Source: JBJEQG01 sp051881635 (GTDB lineage: Bacteria; Bacillota; Clostridia; Oscillospirales; Acutalibacteraceae). From it: 13,308 nt of DNA. Shown here one piece after another: positions 1 to 6,630 of the stretch; the first letter of the stretch is position 1; every line of letters starts with the position of its first letter. Where the stretch lies: positions 1-13,308 of the forward strand of contig JBJEQG010000119.1 of assembly GCA_051881635.1 (NCBI GenBank). Direction: 5' to 3'. The notes beneath the pieces were generated by a model. That model made no database searches. It was not told the origin of the DNA and worked only from the letters and a program-made list of their open reading frames with translations. The translations under genes were made by a program, and so were the position numbers.

Positions 1-1
1 A

Positions 2-547
2 TTATAATTTCTTGTATTTATTTTCCGGCAAATCCGAAACAAACTTTCCAAAACGCTCCGTCTGTTCTTCGGACAATACTCTTTTCGGAAGAATACAGTA
101 ATTGATTTTATCGAAATAAAAAATAATCGTATTTTTCCCGTCAACAATTTTATAAATATAATTTATGGGAATATCTCCCTCGTAATTTTCGGAACGGATA
201 GAAACACTGTCTGCCGTCAAAACAACCTGCTTTGCCGTCATGCTTTTGGGATTACGGGCATAAAACCGCTTTGCCTCAGCTATTGTCAGCGATACATCTA
301 TGACATCGTAATAAAACAGCAGATACAGACCAATCACTATCAATGCACACCAGCAAATTTTCTGATAAATATTGCCTCCGATAAACAAATATGTCCCCAC
401 GCCAATGCAAACAAACAAAATCCCCATAATCTTGAAAAGAATACGGTTGTCCCTTTTTCGGAAAAACTTTCTCTGTGCAAGGGCAAAATCAACATAATCG
501 TCCTCTGTAATTAAATAGCTTGTATCGAAAATAGATGTCTTCTGCAT
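2..547 (-). CDS. YcxB-like two-pass membrane protein (copy A)
   Basis: 181-residue protein of unknown function. A cytosolic N-terminal stretch (about residues 1-36, ending in a basic FFRKRDNR patch) is followed by two hydrophobic segments at about 37-57 and 62-81, then a soluble C-terminal domain of about 95 residues rich in alternating beta strands (TADSVSIRSENYEGDIPINY, later ILPKRVLSEEQTERF). This layout, including the 'PKR.LS.EQ' ending, is that of YcxB-like (PF14317-type) proteins; the assignment is by eye. The start at 547 has an AAAGGAT ribosome binding site about 6 bases upstream and lies 3 bases after the stop of the preceding gene, so the two are probably co-transcribed and translationally coupled. 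It is the most downstream of three similar proteins in this run. The stop codon TAA is at the very edge of the window. Function is not known to me. Confidence 0.72.
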   Translation of the reverse strand: MQKTSIFDTSYLITEDDYVDFALAQRKFFRKRDNRILFKIMGILFVCIGVGTYLFIGGNIYQKICWCALIVIGLYLLFYYDVIDVSLTIAEAKRFYARNPKSMTAKQVVLTADSVSIRSENYEGDIPINYIYKIVDGKNTIIFYFDKINYCILPKRVLSEEQTERFGKFVSDLPENKYKKL

Positions 548-550
548 ATC

Positions 551-1120
551 TTATCCTTTAACCTTTCTGTATTTCCGCACAAACAGGTTTACAAAAAATT
601 CCGACAAATTCCTTTTCATTTCATCTGTAAGACAGGCTTTGGAAATAACTAAAATTTTCTTGTCAAAATCTCCGAAAAGAACAAAACTCTTTTCTGTTTC
701 AATACAGTCGGATACGGAACTGAAATAACCGCACGATTTCTCATAATTATTCCGCTTTACAAAACCGTTGCCGTAAATGCTGATTTTTTCGGGTTTGGAA
801 ATCAAACGGGAACTTTTATAAATATGCTCGCCCAGCAACGCCGCCATTTTAGGCAGTAAAACCAGATAGTAGGTTATCATATATAGGCAGACAATCAGAC
901 CGATTGTACAGACGGGAACACTCGAAAAAACAAAGTGCTGTGTCATCAGAACGAAAAGCATTGCCAGACCTATGACAAAAAAGACGCTTGCTTTCCATTC
1001 TTTGCCGTTGGAACGCCCCTTGCGTATGTCGTACATACGGTAGGCGTTTGAATACAGCATGATTGTAACTTTATTTTCAAACTCGAACAATGGTTCTTCA
1101 TTTTGACTATCCAACAACAT
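551..1120 (-). CDS. YcxB-like two-pass membrane protein (copy B)
   Basis: 189-residue membrane protein of unknown function. It has a short acidic N-terminus, two hydrophobic segments at about 44-61 and 66-89, and a C-terminal beta-rich domain (KISIYGNGFVKRNNYEKSCG, then SFVLFGDFDKKILVISKACL) ending in an amphipathic helix and basic tail. The architecture matches its neighbours at 2-547 and 1585-2250, so the three are probably diverged paralogues of the YcxB-like family. The ATG at 1120 is preferred because AGAGGA lies 5 bases before it and it starts just after the stop of the thioesterase gene. An upstream in-frame ATG at 1153 would overlap that gene by 32 bases and lacks a comparable site. 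Expression is probably coupled to the thioesterase gene. Confidence 0.7.
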   Translation of the reverse strand: MLLDSQNEEPLFEFENKVTIMLYSNAYRMYDIRKGRSNGKEWKASVFFVIGLAMLFVLMTQHFVFSSVPVCTIGLIVCLYMITYYLVLLPKMAALLGEHIYKSSRLISKPEKISIYGNGFVKRNNYEKSCGYFSSVSDCIETEKSFVLFGDFDKKILVISKACLTDEMKRNLSEFFVNLFVRKYRKVKG

Positions 1121-1121
1121 T

Positions 1122-1565
1122 TTAATCCTCTCCCGAACAGTTTTCAGTCCCACAGCAAGCCGCCTTTAAACGCTCGAAAAGCTGCGGACGCACTTTTTTC
1201 AGGTTAATCGGACGAAATGTTTCCGTACTGACAATGCCCATAAGCGTCATGCCCTCAGCGGCAACAATACCGTTGTCCTTATGCCGTACAACAAAACGGA
1301 ACTCAATCTTTGCGGCTGAAACCTGAGCAACCCTTGTTTCCAAAACAATTTCGTCCTCGTAATGCACAGGGGCAAGATATTTACAGCTTAAAGACGATAA
1401 CGGCAGCATAACGCCCTCTTTTTCAAGCTGAGAATATGTAATGCCTAACTGTTTGATAAAATCCGTACGCCCCACTTCAAACCAAATCGGATAAACGGAA
1501 TGGTGAACGATTCCCATTTGGTCTGTTTCGGCATATCGTGCCGTAATATAAGATTTAACAACCAC
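1122..1565 (-). CDS. Acyl-CoA thioesterase, hot-dog fold (YbgC/4HBT family)
   Basis: Small cytosolic thioesterase expected to hydrolyse an acyl-CoA or related thioester; the substrate cannot be told from sequence. The family signature is near the N-terminus: RYAETDQMGIVHHSVYPIWF, with the catalytic-type Asp15 and the following G-x-VHH of YbgC/4-hydroxybenzoyl-CoA thioesterases, then the FEVGRTDFIKQLG helix typical of the hot-dog fold. At 147 residues it has normal family length. The GTG at 1565 is chosen because AAGGAAG precedes it by about 8 bases and because it leaves the usual short lead before the signature. An ATG at 1595 is the alternative; it would add ten residues and overlap the upstream gene by 11 bases. 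A thioesterase inside a run of YcxB-like membrane proteins is an uncommon pairing. Near the C-terminus are three cysteines (AACCGTENC) of no clear role. Confidence 0.85.
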   Translation of the reverse strand: MVVKSYITARYAETDQMGIVHHSVYPIWFEVGRTDFIKQLGITYSQLEKEGVMLPLSSLSCKYLAPVHYEDEIVLETRVAQVSAAKIEFRFVVRHKDNGIVAAEGMTLMGIVSTETFRPINLKKVRPQLFERLKAACCGTENCSGED

Positions 1566-1584
1566 AACAAACACTTCCTTCAAA

Positions 1585-2250
1585 TTATTCCTCATCTTTC
1601 GGATATGTTCCCGCCGCCAAAATGGCTTTGATTTCCGAAAGATATTCCGGTTCGATTGCCCTTTCTGGAATCGGAAACTGCCCTTTGGGCGTAAAAATCA
1701 TTATGATATTCTCCGCTTCGATAATCTGACAGCTGCCGTCCAAAGGAATTGTCCATGCCCCGTCGTCCCGTCCTATGTTTATATGTGTCGGATAGATTTC
1801 CGCCTCCGTTTTCTGTCCGTCCGCAATCATTTTCGCCATGCTTTTCATGTGCAAATGCGGCACAAGCCATATAACGGCAATCAATGCCAAACAAATCACC
1901 GAGAAAAATATATTATAGCCCTTATAGTTGCCGTCACCGAAAAGAGCCGATATAAAAAAGGCTACGGCGGCAACAATCAGTATGACGGATTGAAAGACAG
2001 CCCGTCCGCCCTTTGTCTTGTACATATCGCTGTGATACAGGCATTTATACGCCTCATCAGCCGTCAGAACATAGGAAATGCGTATGCCCGTTGCGGGCGT
2101 TTCATAGTCTGCCGCATCATCGTCCTCAACAAGCTCATTTTCCGCACTTTCATTTTCGGCGGCTTCAAGGTCGCTCAAAATCTCATTGATTTTTTGCGTA
2201 TCGTCCGTTTTTATATTCCGGGTATCGTTTTTACTGTCATTATCGTCCAT
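1585..2250 (-). CDS. YcxB-like two-pass membrane protein with acidic N-terminal extension (copy C)
   Basis: 221-residue protein of unknown function and the longest of the three similar proteins here. Residues 1-53 form an Asp/Glu-rich, probably disordered leader (for example ENELVEDDDAADYE) absent from the other two copies. It then has two hydrophobic segments at about 85-104 and 111-131 and a C-terminal soluble domain with the strand pattern of YcxB-like proteins (TEAEIYPTHINIGRDDGAWT, then KGQFPIPERAIEPEYLSEIK). The ATG at 2250 is chosen because GGGAG lies 5 bases before it; an in-frame ATG at 2262 has no such site. It begins shortly after the gyrB stop codon, so it is probably read from the gyrB transcript. 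Membrane location is inferred from the hydrophobic segments. Confidence 0.72.
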   Translation of the reverse strand: MDDNDSKNDTRNIKTDDTQKINEILSDLEAAENESAENELVEDDDAADYETPATGIRISYVLTADEAYKCLYHSDMYKTKGGRAVFQSVILIVAAVAFFISALFGDGNYKGYNIFFSVICLALIAVIWLVPHLHMKSMAKMIADGQKTEAEIYPTHINIGRDDGAWTIPLDGSCQIIEAENIIMIFTPKGQFPIPERAIEPEYLSEIKAILAAGTYPKDEE

Positions 2251-2264
2251 AATATCTCCCATAA

Positions 2265-4205
2265 TTAAATATCCAAATTTTGTACATACTTTGCATTTTT
2301 CGTAATAAAGTCACGGCGTGGTTCAACCTTATCGCCCATGAGAATGGTAAAGATTTCATCGGCTGCCGCCGCATCTTCCATTTCAACACGCCGCATTGTG
2401 CGTATTTCGGGGTTCATTGTTGTTTCCCAAAGTTGGTGCGGGTCCATTTCACCAAGACCTTTGTAACGCTGAATTTCAACCTTGCCGCCCAATTCCGCCA
2501 AAAGTTCATCTCTTTCTTCGTCCGTATAGGCATAATGATGCTCTTTATTTTTGGTCAGACGGTAAAGCGGCGGCTGTGCAATATAAACATGGCCTTCTTC
2601 AAGCAGAGGACGCATGAAACGGAAGAAAAATGTCAAGAGTAATGTGCGGATATGAGAACCGTCAACATCGGCATCAGCCATTAAAATAATCTTTCCGTAA
2701 CGCAGTTTCGTCAAATCACATTCTTCGCCGATACCGCACCCCAAAGCCGTAATTACGGGCATAAGTTTATCGTTTCCGTAAACCCTGTCCAGACGGGCTT
2801 TCTCAACATTAAGCATTTTACCCCACAAAGGCAGAATCGCCTGAAAGCGTCTGTCACGACCGCCTTTTGCCGAACCGCCCGCAGAGTCACCCTCTACAAT
2901 AAAGATTTCCGTTATTTCGGGGTCTCTCGACTGACAGTCCGCCAGCTTACCGGGAAGTCCCGCACCTTCCATAACGGTCTTTCTCCGTGCCAAATCCCTT
3001 GCTTTACGGGCGGCATCTCTTGCCTTTGCCGCCATAAGTGCCTTATCAAAAATCGTGCGTGCGGTAGCGGGATTTTCCTCCAAATAGTCCGCCAGCTTTT
3101 CGCTCATCAGCTTTTCGGTCAGGGTACGGATATAGGTGTTGCCCAATTTTGCCTTTGTCTGTCCCTCAAACTGTGCCTCGTCCAGCTTGACGCTTATAAC
3201 CGCCGTCAGACCCTCACGCACATCATCGCCCGACAAACTCTTGTCATTCTCTTTAATCAGGTTAAATTTGCGGGCATAGTCGTTCATAACACGGGTCAAA
3301 GCCCTTTTAAATCCCTCTTCATGCGTACCGCCGTCAACGGTATGGATATTGTTCGCAAACGACAGCAGTAAATTGTTGTAGCTGTCGTTATACTGCATTG
3401 CAACTTCAACGGACGCATTTCCGTCCTCAGATTGCCCCTTGAAATAAATAATATCGTCATGAATGACCTCTAAACCACGCTTTTGATGTATGTACTCAAC
3501 AAAGCTGGAAATGCCGCCCTCATAACAGAAATTATTTTGGATAATGTTTTCGGGATCTCTCTCGTCACGCAGCTCAATATGAATACCGGCGTTCAGAAAT
3601 GCCTGTTCTCTTAATCTTGTTTCCAAAACCTCGTATTCATACACCGTTGTTTCCCTGAAAATCTCAGGGTCAGCCTTAAACATGACGGTTGTTCCACGCA
3701 CTTTTCCCTCGCCGATAACCGTCAGGTCGGAAACCGCCTTGCCACGCTCAAAGCGTTGACGATAAATCTTCTCGCCGTCGCATACGGTTACCTCAACCCA
3801 TTCGGACAAGGCGTTTACAACGGACGCACCTACACCATGCAGACCACCGGAAACTTTATAACCGCCACCGCCGAATTTTCCGCCGGCGTGTAAAACGGTA
3901 AAAACAACCGTAACCGCCGGTATTCCAAGTTTAGGCTGAATACCGACAGGAATACCACGCCCGTTATCCGTAACCATGATGACATTATTCGGAAGTATGA
4001 CAACATCAATCTTATCGCAATAGCCGGCAAGAGCCTCATCAATCGAGTTATCAACAATTTCATACACCAGATGGTGCAATCCCTTTGAACCTGTTGAACC
4101 GATATACATACCGGGGCGTTTTCTTACCGCCTCCAAACCTTCAAGAACCTGTATTTCGGTTGCATCGTAATCGTGTTCTATTTGCTGTTTTTCGTTTATA
4201 TCCAA
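2265..4205 (-). CDS. gyrB: DNA gyrase subunit B
   Basis: ATPase subunit of DNA gyrase, which with GyrA introduces negative supercoils. All expected parts are present in 646 residues: the GHKL ATP site (EIVDNSIDE, Glu49 and Asn53), DNGRGIP at 80-85, GGLHGVGASVVNALS at about 120-134, the QTKAKLGN motif at 349-356, the Toprim acidic motifs VEGDSAGGSAKGG (from about 438) and DADVDGSH (511-518), and the C-terminal QRYKGLGEM. The start is TTG at 4205: a perfect GGAGGT lies 6 bases upstream (4212-4217), whereas the ATG at 4235 has no ribosome binding site. Residue 461 (PLWGK) is Trp where E. coli has Lys447, a position linked to quinolone response; this may be normal in the clade. gyrA does not follow within the window. 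Confidence 0.98.
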   Translation of the reverse strand: MDINEKQQIEHDYDATEIQVLEGLEAVRKRPGMYIGSTGSKGLHHLVYEIVDNSIDEALAGYCDKIDVVILPNNVIMVTDNGRGIPVGIQPKLGIPAVTVVFTVLHAGGKFGGGGYKVSGGLHGVGASVVNALSEWVEVTVCDGEKIYRQRFERGKAVSDLTVIGEGKVRGTTVMFKADPEIFRETTVYEYEVLETRLREQAFLNAGIHIELRDERDPENIIQNNFCYEGGISSFVEYIHQKRGLEVIHDDIIYFKGQSEDGNASVEVAMQYNDSYNNLLLSFANNIHTVDGGTHEEGFKRALTRVMNDYARKFNLIKENDKSLSGDDVREGLTAVISVKLDEAQFEGQTKAKLGNTYIRTLTEKLMSEKLADYLEENPATARTIFDKALMAAKARDAARKARDLARRKTVMEGAGLPGKLADCQSRDPEITEIFIVEGDSAGGSAKGGRDRRFQAILPLWGKMLNVEKARLDRVYGNDKLMPVITALGCGIGEECDLTKLRYGKIILMADADVDGSHIRTLLLTFFFRFMRPLLEEGHVYIAQPPLYRLTKNKEHHYAYTDEERDELLAELGGKVEIQRYKGLGEMDPHQLWETTMNPEIRTMRRVEMEDAAAADEIFTILMGDKVEPRRDFITKNAKYVQNLDI

Positions 4206-4211
4206 GATAAT

Positions 4212-4217
4212 ACCTCC
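4212..4217 (-). promoter_or_regulatory. Ribosome binding site that sets the TTG start of gyrB
   Basis: Read on the minus strand this is GGAGGT followed by ATTATC and then TTG. It is the strongest Shine-Dalgarno match near gyrB, and it lies inside the longer ATG-initiated reading frame, which argues that TTG at 4205 is the true start. Confidence 0.8.
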
Positions 4218-4275
4218 ATTCGCAGCATAACTCATTTATTTTTAACATCGGATTTGTTCGATAATCAATTCCTAA

Positions 4276-4629
4276 TTATTCAGGTTTATTCTTTTTTTGC
4301 TGTTTCGTATATTCTTTGATTTCCTGTCGGCTCATGGTTTTGTATCGAACCGTAAAGGGAAAAAGTACCACAGCCAAATCGACACCCAAAAAAGTTACGA
4401 TAGTCATCAGCCGTAAATCCAATACCTTTGATGTATATAAAATCAGGAGATTGAACGCAATCAAAAGGGTACCGACAACCGACAGAAGTATAATGCGTCC
4501 CGCAAGATATGAAATGCGGTACATGGCGTTGCAGTGATGACATCTTTTGACCTTTAACTTTGTTGATTTTCGTACATCGTTGTAGCTGTTGACAGCATGA
4601 CAATAGGGACATACAGGCAGCTTAAACAT
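4276..4629 (-). CDS. Small zinc-ribbon protein with two membrane segments (copy 1)
   Basis: 117-residue protein of unknown function. Residues 7-33 form a zinc-ribbon-like knuckle pair: CPYC (Cys7, Cys10) and CHHC (Cys30, Cys33), embedded in a basic stretch (KSTKLKVKRC). Two hydrophobic segments follow at about 43-66 and 73-95, then a highly charged tail (EIKEYTKQQKKNKPE). The start at 4629 has AAGGAAG about 6 bases upstream; an ATG at 4650 is an alternative but lies against the repeat. The next gene upstream (4701-5018) has the same plan, so these look like tandem paralogues inserted between remB and gyrB, a place where B. subtilis has no such genes. A metal-binding, membrane-anchored role is inferred from the cysteines and hydrophobic segments only. 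Confidence 0.75.
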   Translation of the reverse strand: MFKLPVCPYCHAVNSYNDVRKSTKLKVKRCHHCNAMYRISYLAGRIILLSVVGTLLIAFNLLILYTSKVLDLRLMTIVTFLGVDLAVVLFPFTVRYKTMSRQEIKEYTKQQKKNKPE

Positions 4630-4650
4630 TTTTCTTCCTTCTTTCCTCAT

Positions 4651-4700
4651 GGCGGGTCAAGAGCAGAGCCCTTGCAGGGGTTCGGGGACAGCGCCCCTGA
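4651..4700. repeat. GC-rich double-hairpin intergenic element
   Basis: This 50-base gap between the two zinc-ribbon genes is much richer in G and C than its surroundings. On the plus strand CAAGAGC (4658-4664) pairs with GCCCTTG (4668-4674) across a 3-base loop with one mismatch, and CAGGGG (4675-4680) pairs perfectly with CCCCTG (4694-4699). An alternative GGGG/CCCC stem at 4684-4697 overlaps the second. Neither hairpin is followed by a T run, so it is not an intrinsic terminator. The form resembles dispersed intergenic repeats I associate with gut Clostridia. Only one copy is present here, so the repeat call is an inference. Confidence 0.5.
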
Positions 4701-5018
4701 TTATTTAAGGCGGACGAAAAAGGGGACACAGGCGTAAAATACGACAAAAGGAAACAGGACAAGAAATATGCCGACAGGATTTCCATGGTCGCCTAAAAAG
4801 AGGTACAAAACCAAAATTAACAGGGCTAAAATGCAGACACCGCTTGCCAAACCGTATATGGAACGGTCAATCAGAATGTTGGAAACCTTCTGACAGTGAC
4901 GGCAAACATATTCCCCCTCGTTTTTCAGAAATAATGCTTCAGAATAATGAATTTTGTGTCGGCAAAAGGGACAACAGGGTAATTGCGGTTTGGTCATATT
5001 GGTATTCATTCCTTTCAA
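4701..5018 (-). CDS. Small zinc-ribbon protein with two membrane segments (copy 2)
   Basis: 105-residue protein of unknown function. The N-terminal half holds a zinc-ribbon-like pair of knuckles, CPFC (Cys16, Cys19) and CRHC (Cys39, Cys42). Two hydrophobic segments follow at about 53-75 and 82-102, with a very short basic tail (FVRLK). The start is probably TTG at 5018: GAGGTG lies about 6 bases before it, and the TTG shares bases with the remB stop (TTGA), a translational coupling arrangement. ATG at 5009 or 4997 are alternatives served by an AAAGGA at a worse distance. The plan matches the gene at 4276-4629 but with little residue identity outside the cysteines, so they may be old duplicates. 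Function cannot be named. Confidence 0.75.
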   Translation of the reverse strand: MKGMNTNMTKPQLPCCPFCRHKIHYSEALFLKNEGEYVCRHCQKVSNILIDRSIYGLASGVCILALLILVLYLFLGDHGNPVGIFLVLFPFVVFYACVPFFVRLK

Positions 5019-5293
5019 AATTTCACCTCAAATGCACCGGATAAACCTGATTGTATTCGTTTCAGAATCGTTGCGGGAGAAAGGGGACTGATGTACACCG
5101 TGTTTTTTTGTGCCTCCCGACATACAACAAAAGAACGGGGCAGTTCTTCGGAAACATTGACAACACACCCGCTTTTTTCCGCCTTTGTCAGGTAATTTCG
5201 TGCAAGAACCGATACGGTACAGCGGTCAATGTCAAAAACACCAATGATATTTTCGGTTGAAACAACTGTGTCTTTTCCTAAATGCAAATACAT
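5015..5293 (-). CDS. remB: RemB-like DUF370 regulatory protein
   Basis: 92-residue small protein of the DUF370/RemB type (YaaB in B. subtilis). The family's opening is clear: MYLHLGKDTVVSTENIIGVF followed by D-x-D and a helix, and the later TVYISPLSPATILKR, where family members have a short 'vyiSpiSs.TL..R'. RemA/RemB proteins regulate matrix and osmoprotection genes in B. subtilis; in this organism the targets are unknown. Position supports the call: the family is conserved between recF and gyrB in Firmicutes. The ATG at 5293 has AGAGGT about 5 bases before it and starts 3 bases after the recF stop. Its stop overlaps the start of the next gene. DNA-binding function is inferred from the family. 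Confidence 0.88.
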   Translation of the reverse strand: MYLHLGKDTVVSTENIIGVFDIDRCTVSVLARNYLTKAEKSGCVVNVSEELPRSFVVCREAQKNTVYISPLSPATILKRIQSGLSGAFEVKF

Positions 5294-5296
5294 GGG

Positions 5297-6409
5297 CTAC
5301 CTCTCAGAAAAAATATGACCGCCGCTTATTTTCAGAACCTTGCTGTTGCGGTTTTTCAGCTTAATCAGAACATCGGACTCGCAACAGGTTATGAAAACCT
5401 GTCTGTTCTCCAAACGATTCAGTAAATAGTCCTGTCTGGCAGTATCCAGTTCGCTTAAAACATCGTCAAGCAAAATAATCGGCTGTTCGCCTTTGCTTTC
5501 GCCCAGCAAATCCGCTTCGGCAAGTTTTAAAGCCAAAACGGCGGAACGCTGTTGCCCCTGTGAACCAAAACTCTTTGCGTCATGTCCGTTGATTTTGATG
5601 TTTATGTCATCACGGTGCGGACCGTTTGTTGTAAATCCGGCGAGAATATCATTTCTTTTGACTTCGTTCAGTTTTTGGAGAAATTCAGCCTGAATATCTG
5701 CCGCCGTATTGACTTCCTTGTCACAACAGGCTGTTTGGTATTCCGTTGTCATTTGTTCTTTTGTGCCTGAAATACCGTCATAAAAAAGGCTTGCCCGTTC
5801 CGCCAGCTTTTTGATATAAGCCCTGCGGTAGCGGATAATCTGCGTACCGCTTGCACTTAACCGCTCATTCCATATTTCAAGTGTATCTTCAAGTTCCCTA
5901 TGGTTTGGAATGTCTTTCAAAAGGGTATTCCGTTGGCTGAGAATATGCTGATATTGGGATAAAATACGGGCATATTGCGGCTGAATCTGGCAAATGGCGG
6001 CGTCAATGAATCTTCGTCTTTCCTCAGGTCCGCTTTTGACCAGCATAAGGTGATTCGGAGCGAAAACAACGGCACAGAAACAACCGACAACCTGTGATGC
6101 CGAGCGTTTCGGAACATCGTTCAGAACAATGCGGCGGCGGCTGTTTTGAATTGTAATCTGCATAAGCTGTTCCCGTTGTTGGGCATGAAATGCGGCAGTC
6201 AGTTTTGCAAAGGGCTGTTCAAACGCAACAAGCTCGCCGTCTTTCGCCCCTCTAAATGACTTTCCGCCCGTAAAGAGCCATAATCCTTCAATCAGATTGG
6301 TTTTACCCTGAGCATTGTCACCGCACAGCACATTTATACCGTTGGAAAAGGCAATTTTTTCATTGTGGAGGTTGCGAAAGTTTTCGCATAAAAAATCCTG
6401 TACAATCAA
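5297..6409 (-). CDS. recF: DNA replication and repair protein RecF
   Basis: SMC-like ABC ATPase that helps load RecA at single-strand gaps (RecFOR pathway). Motifs in the 370 residues: N-terminal FLCENFRNL typical of RecF, Walker A GDNAQGKT (30-37), the ABC signature around FGSQGQQRS (from 281), Walker B IILLDD (311-316) followed by the D-loop-like ELD, and a C-terminal ITCCES. Length is normal. The start is TTG at 6409, sharing bases with the stop of the S4 gene (TTGA), with GAGGT about 11 bases upstream; no other reasonable start precedes the conserved FRNL. It sits in the dnaN-S4-recF-remB block with overlaps or 3-base gaps, so co-expression is expected. Confidence 0.97.
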   Translation of the reverse strand: MIVQDFLCENFRNLHNEKIAFSNGINVLCGDNAQGKTNLIEGLWLFTGGKSFRGAKDGELVAFEQPFAKLTAAFHAQQREQLMQITIQNSRRRIVLNDVPKRSASQVVGCFCAVVFAPNHLMLVKSGPEERRRFIDAAICQIQPQYARILSQYQHILSQRNTLLKDIPNHRELEDTLEIWNERLSASGTQIIRYRRAYIKKLAERASLFYDGISGTKEQMTTEYQTACCDKEVNTAADIQAEFLQKLNEVKRNDILAGFTTNGPHRDDINIKINGHDAKSFGSQGQQRSAVLALKLAEADLLGESKGEQPIILLDDVLSELDTARQDYLLNRLENRQVFITCCESDVLIKLKNRNSKVLKISGGHIFSER

Positions 6410-6630
6410 TTTGAGTGTACCTCATACAGCTGACTCTGATATTCCGCAATATCTCCGTCACGCATTTTTTTGCCCCTCATGGTACAGGTTTCTCCGTTGA
6501 CTTTAACTTCGCCGTTTTGAATGGCTAATTTAGCCTGACCGCCGGTTTCAAATGCCCCCTCAGCTTTCAGCAAAGCGTCCAGACGGATAAATTCTTCATC
6601 GGGTTTGAGATAAGTTTTGTTAATTTTCAT
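6406..6630 (-). CDS. yaaA: S4 domain RNA-binding protein YaaA/RlbA type
   Basis: 74-residue protein made almost entirely of an S4 RNA-binding domain. The characteristic pattern is visible: EEFIRLDALLKAEGAFETGG, then AKLAIQNGEVKVNGE and the KMRDGD turn. The family is found between dnaN and recF in Firmicutes; the B. subtilis homologue YaaA has been linked to ribosome assembly, but the role here is only inferred. The start at 6630 has GAGGT about 7 bases upstream and overlaps the end of dnaN by 11 bases, and its stop overlaps recF, so the three genes form one translationally coupled block. Confidence 0.93.
   Translation of the reverse strand: MKINKTYLKPDEEFIRLDALLKAEGAFETGGQAKLAIQNGEVKVNGETCTMRGKKMRDGDIAEYQSQLYEVHSN

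Noticed and set aside
1783..2268. Rightward open frame of 161 codons opposite the YcxB-like copy C
   Set aside because: Antisense shadow; no ribosome binding site and no recognisable family.
3690..3705. Possible parS starting TGTTCCACG inside gyrB
   Set aside because: Only the left half matches; the right half lacks the TGAAACA arm.
4206..4275. Promoter for gyrB with TTGATT and TTAAAA
   Set aside because: The -10 matches consensus at only about three positions, so it is not reported as a feature.
4651..4700. GC-rich hairpins as an intrinsic terminator before the zinc-ribbon gene at 4276-4629
   Set aside because: No T run follows either stem on the minus strand.
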